DNA of 18,898 nt from a bacterium (GCA_021158595.1 JAGGUF010000042.1:1-18898), one strand, 5' to 3'; shown: positions 1 through 7,426, counted from the first letter of the stretch. A program made the numbers and translations. Notes: generated by a model not told the origin, from the sequence alone.

Positions 1-1
1 A

Positions 2-619
2 TATAAAATAGAAAACATAGAAGTTGCAAGGTTTTTACTCTATTCTGCTTTGCAATCATTTACAAAGGAATTTTCTCTTAACAAAATTTTCAAGCAATTA
101 AAGCAGAGAACAGAGGTAAGCAACAAAACTATTTACAATTACTCTCTTTATCTTGAAGAGATATTTTTTACTTTTTTCCTTAGAAAGTTCTCTTTTTCTC
201 ATAAAAAATCTCTACTTTCTCTGCCTAAAATTTATATTAGCGATACCGGGTTAGCATCAAATTTAGTAAGGTTTTCTTCTGACATTGGAAAGTTTATGGA
301 AAATTCGGTTTTTTTAGAATTAAAGAAAAAAGAACTCAACAACATTTTTGAAATCTTTTACTGGAAGGATTATCAACAAAGAGAAGTAGATTTTGTAATT
401 AAAGAAGGTTTGAAAGTAAAGCAGTTAATTCAAGTAAGTTTCGCTTCAGAAAGAGATGAAATAAATGAGAGGGAAATTAAATCTTTACTGAAGGCTTCTG
501 ACTTATTGAAATGCAAAAATTTGCTTTGCATAACTTGGGATTATGGAGCCCTTGAAACAATTGGCAGAAAGAAAATTAAGTTTGTACCTTTGTGGAAGTG
601 GTTGTTGGATTTTGAGTAA
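2..619 (+). CDS. DUF4143 C-terminal part of an AAA-family ATPase (5'-partial)
   Basis: The reading frame is open to the left edge of the window, so the gene is cut and the N-terminal ATPase half (AAA_14 type) is outside. What is visible is a winged-helix-like segment (EVSNKTIYNYSLYLEEIFFTFF) followed by the DUF4143 nuclease-like fold: PKIYISDTGLASNLV, a conserved 'GKFMENSVFLEL' helix, then 'FYWKDYQQREVDFVI' with the E-x-D-F-V strand and an 'LIQVSFA' strand. This order is typical of the AAA_14/DUF4143 proteins common in archaea and CPR bacteria, whose biological role is not settled; some resemble toxin/antitoxin or mobile-element ATPases. A TTG at 50 could be read as a start, but the family and the open upstream frame argue that it is internal. 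No partner gene is visible next to it. Confidence 0.8.
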   Translation, partial: YKIENIEVARFLLYSALQSFTKEFSLNKIFKQLKQRTEVSNKTIYNYSLYLEEIFFTFFLRKFSFSHKKSLLSLPKIYISDTGLASNLVRFSSDIGKFMENSVFLELKKKELNNIFEIFYWKDYQQREVDFVIKEGLKVKQLIQVSFASERDEINEREIKSLLKASDLLKCKNLLCITWDYGALETIGRKKIKFVPLWKWLLDFE

Positions 620-620
620 T

Positions 621-630
621 TTGATAAAAT
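621..630 (+). promoter_or_regulatory. -10-like element TTGATAAAAT (copy 1 of 3)
   Basis: The same 10-mer occurs at 621-630, 2087-2096 and 2921-2930, each time just before a short ORF or gene remnant. It resembles an extended -10 box (GATAAAAT). Here an ATG follows 6 nt later, which would give a leaderless or nearly leaderless transcript. No convincing -35 box is seen, so the call rests on repetition and position. Confidence 0.35.
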
Positions 631-636
631 TTTTTT

Positions 637-729
637 ATGAAAAAAGTTACTCTGAACTCAAAAATTAAAAGCCCCGCAACTCTTGTTCCTATCGGTAACT
701 CGGTGCTATCGCACTTGGACAAAAGTTAA
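637..729 (+). CDS. short ORF, 30 aa, possible gene-start remnant
   Basis: ATG at 637 directly follows a promoter-like TTGATAAAAT box and opens a 30-codon frame beginning MKKVTLNSKIKSPATLVPIG and ending LDKS. I do not recognise it. There is no ribosome-binding site. It may be the beginning of a gene whose remainder has been lost, as with the uvrD fragment at 2969, or it may be chance. The segment also contains an imperfect inverted repeat (678-689 with 717-727). Confidence 0.25.
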   Translation: MKKVTLNSKIKSPATLVPIGNSVLSHLDKS

Positions 730-788
730 GGAGATATTACTCGGTGATTTGTATAAGAATTTATTTAAAGAGGGGATATAATTTGATT

Positions 789-1295
789 ATGATGAGTACT
801 AAATTAAAAAATGGGTTGGGTTTATTATTAGTAATAGGAATTATTGTAATTTGTGGATGGTTGATTTTGAATAATCAATTGCAGACTTCACCACCAACTC
901 AAAACCTAAAGGGAAATGAAGTCTTAATCCGAGTTTATGTGAAAACTGATCAACCTTCAGATAATGTTCATGAGTTATTAAGTGGAACACCACAAGAGGT
1001 AGGAGTATATAAATACTACCATAAAACTTGTCCAAGTTGCCCTGGTTGTGGAAGTTTTGTAAAGATTGATAGTATACCTCTAAAGAGATTAAATTCCTCC
1101 ACATTTTTCGGTGAAAAAATAGTAAAAGGCATAAATACAATAACTACTGGTCATTATTGTAAACATATTCGGTTTTGTGTTGGGTATGTTACTACAAATT
1201 TTATAGACCAAAATACCTGTGCAGAGATTAATCAGAGCAAGAAGGAATGGGATCTCAATATACATTATTGGAAAACAATGATTGGAATTGACTAA
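789..1295 (+). CDS. membrane-anchored Cys-rich hypothetical protein
   Basis: The protein has 168 aa from ATG 789. A GTG at 744 with AAGGAG about 10 nt upstream would add 15 residues (MICIRIYLKRGYNLI); I prefer 789 because the hydrophobic segment GLGLLLVIGIIVICGWLIL then sits right at the N terminus as a signal anchor, with a G-rich stretch (GAGGGG) upstream. The rest is probably extracytoplasmic: a beta-rich domain (EVLIRVYVKTD), a Cys cluster CPSCPGCG, then HYCKHIRFC and a late NTC. The Cys pattern suggests metal binding or disulphides. I recognise no family. It is followed 9 nt after its stop by the 29-bp repeat shared with the sequence upstream of the cassette array, so it may belong to old mobile DNA; no attC site of its own is visible. 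Confidence 0.6.
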   Translation: MMSTKLKNGLGLLLVIGIIVICGWLILNNQLQTSPPTQNLKGNEVLIRVYVKTDQPSDNVHELLSGTPQEVGVYKYYHKTCPSCPGCGSFVKIDSIPLKRLNSSTFFGEKIVKGINTITTGHYCKHIRFCVGYVTTNFIDQNTCAEINQSKKEWDLNIHYWKTMIGID

Positions 1296-1304
1296 AAGAA
1301 AATA

Positions 1305-1333
1305 TCTTATATAAATAGCAAAATCGCCTGCGT
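1305..1333 (+). repeat. 29-bp direct repeat, copy 1 (possible attI/promoter remnant)
   Basis: The sequence starts TCTTATATAAATAGC and ends TCGCCTGCGT, and it is identical to 15540-15568. It contains a TATA/-10-like box (TTATATAAATA) and ends at GCGT. Here the following bases make GTTAAAC, a perfect match to the integron R' core GTTRRRY, so identity between the two copies stops within one base of the expected crossover point (G^TT). Confidence 0.75.
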
Positions 1334-1369
1334 TAAACAGTTGCATAACGGCAAATTAAAGTGAATATT

Positions 1370-1852
1370 ATGAGTAGAACTGCCCTTATTGTTTTGGATT
1401 TACAGAATTGTTTTATTGGAGAGAGAACTAAGTTTCTTCCTCAAAAAATCAAAAAACATATTGAGACACAAAAATATGATTTTATTATTTTCTCAAAATT
1501 TATCAATTCTAAAGACTCAAATTTTGTTAAAAAGTTAAATTGGAATAAATGTAAACATTCTCCTGAAACTGATATTGTTCCGGAACTTTCTGAAATAGCA
1601 TTGGAAAATCATATTTTTGAAAAAAGCACTTATTCAGTATTTAAATCAAAACAATTCGTTAATTTTTTGAGCCAGAATAAAATTTCAAAATTATTTTTTT
1701 GTGGTTTAGATTTAGATGCTTGTGTTTTAGCTTCTGTTTTTGAAGCGTTTGATTTAGGTTTTGATTTTGAAATTTTATTAGATCTAACGAGCAGTTCTGC
1801 TGAGATTGATATTGATAGTTCTGTAAAGCAAATAATTGAGCGTAATTTGTAA
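1370..1852 (+). CDS. isochorismatase-family cysteine hydrolase
   Basis: This is a 160-aa protein of the isochorismatase-like hydrolase fold (nicotinamidase/isochorismatase/N-carbamoyl amide hydrolases). The catalytic triad is in place: D10 in ALIVLDLQN, K85 in FEKSTYS and C118 in GLDLDACV. The strand-helix order around them (FIIFSKF; KLFFCGLDLDACVLASVFEAFDLGF; ILLDLTSS) matches the family. It is shorter than most nicotinamidases (about 180-210 aa), and the loops that would hold a metal or choose the substrate are reduced, so the substrate cannot be named. I chose ATG 1370 over an in-frame GTG at 1361 because MSRTALIVLD puts the first beta strand at the N terminus. There is no ribosome-binding site. 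The gene starts 36 nt after a GTTAAAC core-like site, which suggests, without proof, arrival as a cassette. Confidence 0.85.
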   Translation: MSRTALIVLDLQNCFIGERTKFLPQKIKKHIETQKYDFIIFSKFINSKDSNFVKKLNWNKCKHSPETDIVPELSEIALENHIFEKSTYSVFKSKQFVNFLSQNKISKLFFCGLDLDACVLASVFEAFDLGFDFEILLDLTSSSAEIDIDSSVKQIIERNL

Positions 1853-2024
1853 TGGCGGACCACAGTGGATTTTCTTCCGGCTTCGCCTTGAACTTTTAAT
1901 AAATCAAAAGGCATTGGACGGCGAGTAAGGCTTTCCCAAGAAATAAAAAAATGTTTATTATGAATTGAAAGATCTTCAGGGAATATAGCGGTAGATAAAA
2001 GAGAGATTAAAAATTTCCGCAAAC

Positions 2025-2056
2025 CCAGCCCTCTAAGTATATTTTTACAGGGCTGG
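2025..2056. terminator. hairpin, possible weak terminator
   Basis: CCAGCCCT (2025-2032) pairs perfectly with AGGGCTGG (2049-2056) around a 16-nt AT-rich loop. The downstream plus-strand sequence (AGAAATTATTTTTG) has only a short T run after 8 nt, so termination would be weak. It could equally be a structural relic. Confidence 0.4.
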
Positions 2057-2086
2057 AGAAATTATTTTTGATAGGTTTACTAAATT

Positions 2087-2096
2087 TTGATAAAAT
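2087..2096 (+). promoter_or_regulatory. -10-like element TTGATAAAAT (copy 2 of 3)
   Basis: This is identical to the boxes at 621 and 2921 and shares the flanking TTTTGATAAAATA with the third copy. It lies about 140 nt upstream of the membrane-protein gene at 2235 and is its best promoter candidate. Confidence 0.3.
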
Positions 2097-2130
2097 ATTC
2101 CAAAAGACATAGAGGGCGGGATTCTTTTAT

Positions 2131-2152
2131 CCGCAAAACGTTATACGCCATT
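2131..2152 (+). other. attC-like R' half site (degenerate)
   Basis: The sequence TTTATCCGCAAAACGTTATAC matches the right half of the attC at 15621-15705 (TTTATCCGCAATATGTTAGGC): the same L' arm, the same 5-nt spacer length and a GTTATAC core of the kind seen at the 16048 site (GTTATAT). The left half is missing or decayed; a GGGCGGGAT just upstream is the only candidate L'' trace. It probably marks the start of an old cassette carrying the gene at 2235. Confidence 0.4.
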
Positions 2153-2182
2153 TTATGCAAATAAAAATGAGTGAATAAAAAA

Positions 2183-2242
2183 ATGAGCGAGATAATAAAT
2201 CTAATACTTGTCATCTTAGGAAATGTAGAGTCTTATGAATAA
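2183..2242 (+). CDS. possible 19-aa leader ORF overlapping the next gene
   Basis: The frame MSEIINLILVILGNVESYE runs from ATG 2183 to a stop that overlaps the start codon region of the gene at 2235, an arrangement typical of translational coupling. There is no ribosome-binding site, and a near copy (ATGAGTGAATAA) sits just upstream, so this may be chance. Confidence 0.2.
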   Translation: MSEIINLILVILGNVESYE

Positions 2243-2819
2243 TTTAGCATTGGTTATTCTTATAGGATTAAGTTTTTTTGTGGTAGTAGGAGGGACGATT
2301 TGGAGCCATGTTTACTATCTAAAGAGAAGATTGAAACCTCTTTTATCAATAATTGAGGGAGAAATTTCTACCTCAATTTTTTCTATAGGTGTAATATTAA
2401 CTGGAAAATGGCAGGGCAAAAGAGTAGAAATAAAACTCACTTCTCATAAATCTGACTGTGGCATTTTAATTAAATTTTATCATCACTTTCCTTTCTCCTG
2501 CCAAATCTTTCCAGATAAAAATAATAAATTCATTGTTTCTATTCCTCCCTATGGATTTTTAGGCTCTAAAAACAAAATCTCTGAAGATAGGCTGGATGTT
2601 TCTAATTTATCTTATAAGAATTTTTTTACTCAAGAGCGCCGACAAGCTATTCATTTTATTTTTGAAAAAGGTTTCGATTATATAGATATCTCTAACAATT
2701 ACATAGCAACAAGAATGAGTAGTGGAACAATGGTTCCGCTTATAGGTCGTGAAAAAGAAATACTTCAAGTGGAGTTAATGAATAAAATATTGGAAGCAAT
2801 TAATTTATTTTTAGATTAA
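2235..2819 (+). CDS. single-pass membrane protein, function unknown
   Basis: The protein has 194 aa with one N-terminal transmembrane helix (LALVILIGLSFFVVVGGTIW) followed by a basic stretch (YYLKRRLK), so the C-terminal domain is probably cytoplasmic. That domain looks alpha/beta: GVILTGKWQGKRVEIKL, HHFPFSCQIFPDKNNKFIVSI, a helical FTQERRQAIHFIFEKGFDYIDI, and a final amphipathic helix EILQVELMNKILEAINLFLD. I recognise no family. The start is ATG 2235; only a weak AGG lies 17 nt upstream. An attC-like half site lies about 85 nt upstream and GC-rich hairpins follow its stop, the general layout of a gene cassette, but no matching R'' core is visible. Confidence 0.6.
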   Translation: MNNLALVILIGLSFFVVVGGTIWSHVYYLKRRLKPLLSIIEGEISTSIFSIGVILTGKWQGKRVEIKLTSHKSDCGILIKFYHHFPFSCQIFPDKNNKFIVSIPPYGFLGSKNKISEDRLDVSNLSYKNFFTQERRQAIHFIFEKGFDYIDISNNYIATRMSSGTMVPLIGREKEILQVELMNKILEAINLFLD

Positions 2820-2855
2820 GGCGAAGCCGATATACTCTTTCACTTCGTTACGCCC

Positions 2856-2872
2856 AAGTGCCTACGGCACTT
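2856..2872. repeat. short perfect hairpin AAGTGCC-TAC-GGCACTT
   Basis: A 7-bp perfect stem with a 3-nt loop lies 37 nt after the stop of the membrane-protein gene. The neighbouring sequence (CACTTCGTTACGCCC) has the CTTCG-rich character of the 3' ends of the cassettes at 15991-17446. There is no T run on either side, so an intrinsic terminator is unlikely. Confidence 0.45.
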
Positions 2873-2920
2873 CACATATCCCCAAAAGTTCAAGGAAATG
2901 CGAGGGAGTAGCAAGAATTT

Positions 2921-2930
2921 TTGATAAAAT
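2921..2930 (+). promoter_or_regulatory. -10-like element TTGATAAAAT (copy 3 of 3)
   Basis: Third identical copy, 39 nt upstream of the ATG of the uvrD remnant. It is plausibly the original helicase promoter and could now drive the DUF5667 gene. Confidence 0.35.
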
Positions 2931-2968
2931 AACTTTGGACTGGGTTGGATAACCACACATTAAAAGAA

Positions 2969-3049
2969 ATGGCTTTAGATTTGTCAAAATTGAACAAAGA
3001 ACAGCGGGAGGCGGTGGTCCATGGACAGAGAACTAAACAAAGATATTAA
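2969..3049 (+). pseudogene. 5' remnant of a uvrD/pcrA-type helicase gene
   Basis: ATG 2969 opens a frame MALDLSKLNKEQREAVVHGQ. The part LNKEQREAVVHG is the Q-motif start of UvrD/PcrA/Rep superfamily 1A helicases, normally followed by 'GPLLVLAGAGTGKT'. Here homology stops after about 20 codons and the frame ends six codons later (RTKQRY, stop). The Walker A motif and everything beyond are gone. The start codon and a promoter-like box survive, so this is a deletion or replacement junction near 3028. The DUF5667 gene starts in another frame inside the remnant, and its apparent ribosome-binding site (GGGAGG, 3006-3011) is former uvrD coding sequence. Confidence 0.7.
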
Positions 3050-4829
3050 ATTAATATTTTCAATAATTATTTTTTTACTTTTATTTGGAGTAGCGGCTTT
3101 TGCCCAGCAATCTGAACTTCCAGATCCAGGGCTAACCCCAGACAGTCCTTTTTATTTTTTTGATACTCTCGCAGAGAAAATAGAAATGTTTTTCTCCTTT
3201 AGCCCCGAGAAAAAAGCTGAAAAAGCTATATATTACGCAGATGAGAAATTAGCAGAGATAGAGAAAATGGCTGAGGAAAACAAAGCGGAACCAATAGGAA
3301 GAGCCAATCAAAATTATCAAAAATATTTAGAATTGGCTAATCAAAAGGTAAAAGAGGCAAAGGAAAAAGGAAAAGATGTAAAAGAGTTGGCAATTCTAAT
3401 TTCTGAAAAAACCTTAAAACATCAAAAGATTTTACTAGAGATTTATGGAAAGATTTTGGGTGAAGCAAAAACTGGAATTGAAAAAGTAATGGAATCCTCA
3501 AAAAGAGGTTTTGAGGAGGCAGTAAAAAATCTCTCTAAAGTAAAAAGGGAAGAGTTCCAGAGAGAAGAAGATAAAATAGGAAAGGAAATGAAATGCAAAA
3601 AGATTCAAGATTTAGGAAAACAAAATAAATGCTGGATAGATTTAGCTAAGGAAACAAAAGAGGAGGATTATTGTAGAAATATCAAAACCTTTGAGTCAAG
3701 GGCAGATTGCTATACTACCCTTGCTATTCTTAAAAATGATTCCTCTATTTGTGAAAAAATAGAAAGAGGCTCAATCTATGAATCTTGCAAGGAATATTTT
3801 GAGATAAAGAAACAAACTAAAATAAAGAAACAAACTAAAATAAAGAAACAAACTGTCGATTGGAAGACCTATAGGAATGAAGAATATGGGTATGAATTTA
3901 AGTATCCGCAAGAATACTTTCTCAAAGAAGTTTTAGGAATAGAGGGAACTCCAACCGGCACACTTTTATTAAGAAAAACAGAAGCAAAAGAGACGGAATG
4001 GCTAATCGAGGTTTTTGTCAAAGGAGATATAATAGATCCGCTTTATGATACTTCTAAAATGTCTTTTATAGAGTTTGCGGTAGATAGAATACGAGCCTAT
4101 TGTGCTGCAGACGGACCAATGGGTTCAATATATTGTACCGATGTGATTAGTCAAGAAAAATTTATAAATGACCAGGGTATAGAGGGATATAAGATCTATA
4201 TAACTGAAGTTACCAAGAGATATCAAAAAGGAAAAACAGTAACTTCAAAAAGGACAAAAGGACCAATATTTGCTTTTGATATTTCTAAACAGACTGGTCT
4301 ACGGGGTATATTTTTCCAATTTACAGAATTAGGAGAGGAAAGTTTAGAAAAAGAGTCAGAGATTTTAGAAAAAATTGTTTCTACTTTTAAGTTTATTCAA
4401 AAAAAATCTGCTGATTGGAGAACTTATAGGAATGAGGAGTATGGATACGAGATTAAATACCCAGGCGAATGGGAATATAGAGAGGAAATTCCTCAGCCAC
4501 AAAATTTTGGATTAAAGATATATTTTAGTGATGCGGAAGGAAAACACGTTTTAACTATACAGAATCCAATTCCCGAAATTGGCTATGAATCCTGGGTTAT
4601 TAAAAAAACTGAACAAATAAAAATTCAAAGCAGTAAAAAATATCTGACAAAGATGATTTTAGAACCAAATACCGAGATCGAAGAAGAGTTTAATAATTTA
4701 ATTGTGGTAATTTGGAATAAAGAGGATTGGGAACGTTCGGGGCAAATTACTTTGAGTTATAAAGACGAGAAAGATCCCAATATAAAAATATTAAACCAAA
4801 TGCTTTCTACTTTTAGATTTTTGGAGTAA
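3021..4829 (+). CDS. secreted DUF5667 protein with Cys-rich region and two PsbP-like repeats
   Basis: A 602-aa exported protein. Order: signal peptide (hydrophobic IFSIIIFLLLFGVAAFAQ, residues about 12-29); a helical DUF5667 domain (about 33-180) opening with LPDPGLTPDSPFYFFDTLAE, typical of CPR and some archaeal surface proteins; a six-Cys segment (about 190-258) with the rhythm MKC, NKCW, DYC, ADCY, SIC, ESC, probably disulphide-bonded; a linker of three IKKQT units; then two homologous domains opening DWKTYRNEEYGYEFKYP (from D280) and DWRTYRNEEYGYEIKYP (from D465), each ending STFKF/STFRF. These resemble PsbP-like repeats seen in extracytoplasmic CPR proteins. The exact function is unknown; cell-surface attachment or binding is an inference. 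The start at 3021 lies inside a uvrD fragment, so the first few residues (MDREL) may be junction-derived. Confidence 0.8.
   Translation: MDRELNKDIKLIFSIIIFLLLFGVAAFAQQSELPDPGLTPDSPFYFFDTLAEKIEMFFSFSPEKKAEKAIYYADEKLAEIEKMAEENKAEPIGRANQNYQKYLELANQKVKEAKEKGKDVKELAILISEKTLKHQKILLEIYGKILGEAKTGIEKVMESSKRGFEEAVKNLSKVKREEFQREEDKIGKEMKCKKIQDLGKQNKCWIDLAKETKEEDYCRNIKTFESRADCYTTLAILKNDSSICEKIERGSIYESCKEYFEIKKQTKIKKQTKIKKQTVDWKTYRNEEYGYEFKYPQEYFLKEVLGIEGTPTGTLLLRKTEAKETEWLIEVFVKGDIIDPLYDTSKMSFIEFAVDRIRAYCAADGPMGSIYCTDVISQEKFINDQGIEGYKIYITEVTKRYQKGKTVTSKRTKGPIFAFDISKQTGLRGIFFQFTELGEESLEKESEILEKIVSTFKFIQKKSADWRTYRNEEYGYEIKYPGEWEYREEIPQPQNFGLKIYFSDAEGKHVLTIQNPIPEIGYESWVIKKTEQIKIQSSKKYLTKMILEPNTEIEEEFNNLIVVIWNKEDWERSGQITLSYKDEKDPNIKILNQMLSTFRFLE
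3804..3854 (+). repeat. in-frame 18-bp tandem repeat (2.8 copies)
   Basis: The unit ATAAAGAAACAAACTAAA is repeated without mismatch at 3804, 3822 and 3840 (last copy 15 bp), encoding IKKQTK-IKKQTK-IKKQT. It forms the basic linker between the Cys-rich and PsbP-like parts. Perfect identity suggests recent slippage, and length is likely to vary between strains. Confidence 0.9.
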
Positions 4830-5106
4830 ATAATTCTACAAAGTAGGTTCTAACATCATTCTACTGAGAAGAAGAAAAAGTATCCTTTATTCACAAAAGG
4901 AGAAATCGATTTAAGATAAAGTTTGAAAAATGGATTTAATAGGTAATGAGGTATCCATAAGGTTTTCATTTCATCTAAGATAAAAAGTTGAAAATTGGCT
5001 ATACTTGGATCAAAGATACTGATACCTTTTGAAAGATTCTGGTTAGTGGTTTACTTGGGGTCAAAAGAGTTTACTTTTAGATAGAGGAAATTTAACTGAT
5101 ATTTAT

Positions 5107-7248
5107 TTAATAGGGACTAAACCTCAATATTCTATTTGAGAATTTGAACTCTCCAACCCACAGATAGTTTCCATCGAAAGAAAGACCTCCTGGAAAGATT
5201 AAACCTTTCTTTCCTATCGCAGGTTGTGATTCTTCTAAACTTGATTGACCGAGGATGGCATCAGGAGGCCATTTTCCGGCCAGAGCCTCTTCTATCTTAT
5301 TCCAGATAAGCACGCGATTGTTACAGGTATCTCCAACAAATAGCATTTCATACTTTACTATCGCATGCTGAGGTAGGTTCATCTTTCCCGGACCACCAAT
5401 TGTTGCTGTTGGACTAGTATTTTGGGAGAGATTGGCTATATCGTAAATCTTCACAAATGGTTGTCCATTTAAAGCCACTGTCAAATATCTTCCATTAGAG
5501 TCTAAACGCATTGGATCCTTTATATTCAGGATAAAGTTAGGAGATGGATTTGTTTTTTTATTTGGTATTCCTTTCCATACATATATCTTCCCAGCCTTAC
5601 TATCAGAAAGGTAAAAATAGTTCTCATCTATGGCTACACCTCTCAACTCTTCAAACTTTATATCGCCTATACCATCTTTTATAGTGATATCCGGCAGATT
5701 GCCATTCAAGGGTAATTTTTTCCATATATAAACCGTTTTTTCCCCGGCAAGGGTTAAGATGTTTTTCTTCAATGCAATATCCCACGGTTGCATTGGTAGT
5801 TCGTAAACTATATCAGGATAAGCACCGCTTTCATCTGGCAGATTCTTCCAAACATATAACTTCCTGTCAAAATCAGAAGCAATAAAGAGATTTTTTCCAT
5901 TTGAGACAGGTACTCCATTCTGAATAAAGAAGTTCTCTTCCAGGGAATTTGTGTGAAGGTCTGGAGCACCTATTACAAAATCGGGTTCTTGATTAAACTG
6001 GGTGGGTATTGATTTATAGCCAATTACTCTGTTCCTATTTCCATGGGAAATATATATTTTTTCCCCAGCAATTGCTACACTCATATAATCATCCGGTTCT
6101 AATCCAGCGCTTTCTAAGTTAAGTTTTACATCTGGTTTATCATTTTCGCTTTCCGGAAATTTATTCCATATCCTTATCCAGGAACCCTCTCCGCCCAGTA
6201 AAAGGAGTTTATCATCATCAAAAAATGCTCCTCTCAACCACCCGAATCCTCTTGATATATAAAAATCATAGGATTGATTTTGAGATGTTGGAAATTCTTT
6301 CCAGAAGAATGCTCCGGTTTCTGGTTTACCAGGTACTCTTGCGTTGTGATCTCCAATAATTAAGTGTTTGCCATTACTTGTGATATGTCTGGGTGTTCCC
6401 ATCTCCGGAATATTGAGAACTATATCTGCTGGTTGGTTCTCTTTTGTCGGAAATCTGTTCCATATGAGAATACTTCCATCGCTCCAGGTGTTTGTTATAA
6501 CCAGTTTATTTCCATCAGTCCAAACCCCCCATGCTGCTCCTGGTAGTCTTTTCTCATTCGGGGCTTTCCAGTAAGAGCCTCCTCCTTTAAGAATAATATC
6601 AGCAGGTTCTCCGTTTTTGGTTGGGATCTTATTCCATATTAGTATTCTATTATTGTTAACATCACTTACTACAAGATGTTTTCCATCTGTAGTTATACTG
6701 AATGGCCAGTTCATCTGATCTCTTTCTTTTCCAGGATCGTTGGAATAAAAATTCTTTTGTCCAAGAACAATATCAGGTGGGACGTTGTCCTCGGGAAGTT
6801 TATTCCATATCAAAACACGGTTGTTGAATGTATCCACAAGAAACAAATGTTTACCATCGCTTGCTATTCCAGAGGGATGATTGAATACAAGCGCTCCTCC
6901 TGTTCTGTTAAAATCAAAACCTGAAAGCATAATATCTGCTTCTTGTCCAGTATGAAATGTTCCTGACGTTTTTCCTGGTGCGATAGCATAACTTGAATCA
7001 ACAAATTTAACACTTATTTCTTCCTTTGGAGGAAATTCAACTCCTTTCTTAGAGGGTTTATTCTGATCTTTCGGAAGATGGTTTTTATATTCTTCTTCAG
7101 GTTGTTTAGTTTGTTTTTCACTGGTTTCAGGGGATAATATAATATGCGTGATATATCCTCCAATTAGAATCAGAGTCGAAATAATAGCCAGCAGAGCAAT
7201 ACCTTTTTTTAGCATCATCATATTTATTTTATCTTGAGGTTTGAGCAT
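5107..7248 (-). CDS. membrane-anchored NHL-like beta-propeller protein
   Basis: The protein has 713 aa. An N-terminal anchor (GIALLAIISTLILIGGYITHIIL) is followed by a charged linker (residues about 40-70) and about 12 degenerate repeats of roughly 50 aa. Their hallmark is 'NRVLIWNKIP....PPDIVLGQ', preceded by 'P.gia.dGkhLfl.D..N'. Clear copies include NNRVLIWNKLP, NNRILIWNKIP, SILIWNRFP, WIRIWNKFP, KLYVWKNLP, TVYIWKKLP, KIYVWKGIP and a final NNRVLIWNKI. This is the NHL/SMP-30-like propeller style, and the number of repeats would fit two six-bladed propellers. Ligand unknown; an extracytoplasmic binding role is inferred from the anchor. ATG 7248 gives MLKPQDKIN before a run of three Met codons, any of which could be used; no ribosome-binding site is seen. 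It is divergent from the PEBP gene. Confidence 0.8.
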   Translation of the reverse strand: MLKPQDKINMMMLKKGIALLAIISTLILIGGYITHIILSPETSEKQTKQPEEEYKNHLPKDQNKPSKKGVEFPPKEEISVKFVDSSYAIAPGKTSGTFHTGQEADIMLSGFDFNRTGGALVFNHPSGIASDGKHLFLVDTFNNRVLIWNKLPEDNVPPDIVLGQKNFYSNDPGKERDQMNWPFSITTDGKHLVVSDVNNNRILIWNKIPTKNGEPADIILKGGGSYWKAPNEKRLPGAAWGVWTDGNKLVITNTWSDGSILIWNRFPTKENQPADIVLNIPEMGTPRHITSNGKHLIIGDHNARVPGKPETGAFFWKEFPTSQNQSYDFYISRGFGWLRGAFFDDDKLLLLGGEGSWIRIWNKFPESENDKPDVKLNLESAGLEPDDYMSVAIAGEKIYISHGNRNRVIGYKSIPTQFNQEPDFVIGAPDLHTNSLEENFFIQNGVPVSNGKNLFIASDFDRKLYVWKNLPDESGAYPDIVYELPMQPWDIALKKNILTLAGEKTVYIWKKLPLNGNLPDITIKDGIGDIKFEELRGVAIDENYFYLSDSKAGKIYVWKGIPNKKTNPSPNFILNIKDPMRLDSNGRYLTVALNGQPFVKIYDIANLSQNTSPTATIGGPGKMNLPQHAIVKYEMLFVGDTCNNRVLIWNKIEEALAGKWPPDAILGQSSLEESQPAIGKKGLIFPGGLSFDGNYLWVGEFKFSNRILRFSPY

Positions 7249-7396
7249 TTGTATATTTACAATTTGACCTTGCTTTTATTTTAACTCTATTGGCGTTTAA
7301 TGACAAATAACTTTTGCTTTCAAGGTTAGAGTTAGTAAAGTTTAGATAATTTAATTTATACCTTAAAAAGAAAAATTTTAAATCTCTTTTTAAAAC

Positions 7397-7426
7397 TTGA
7401 ATTTTATTTGGATGTTTTGTTATTAT
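7397..7426 (+). promoter_or_regulatory. candidate sigma70-type promoter for the PEBP gene
   Basis: TTGAAT (7397-7402), an 18-nt spacer and TATTAT (7421-7426), with ATG at 7442. The boxes are imperfect but correctly placed in the 193-nt divergent gap between two genes. Confidence 0.35.

Larger units (their letters stand above)
1853..2182. other. non-coding stretch with hairpin, promoter-like box and half attC
   Basis: No convincing gene lies here. It holds the hairpin at 2025-2056, the promoter-like 10-mer at 2087-2096 and the attC-like half site at 2131-2152. A minus-strand frame crosses it but runs on antisense into the hydrolase gene and has no recognisable product. Confidence 0.5.

Noticed and set aside
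678..727. Possible attC: AACTCTTGTTCC with GGACAAAAGTT, one-base bulge, ending GTTAAGG
   Set aside because: The R cores do not fit RYYYAAC/GTTRRRY, and the following DNA has no complementary CCTTAAC end, unlike the true sites.
1630..2022. Minus-strand ORF of 130 aa starting MRKFLISLLSTAIFPED
   Set aside because: Its second half is antisense to the isochorismatase-like gene and becomes low-complexity (SKSKPKSNASKTEAKT); no family is recognised.
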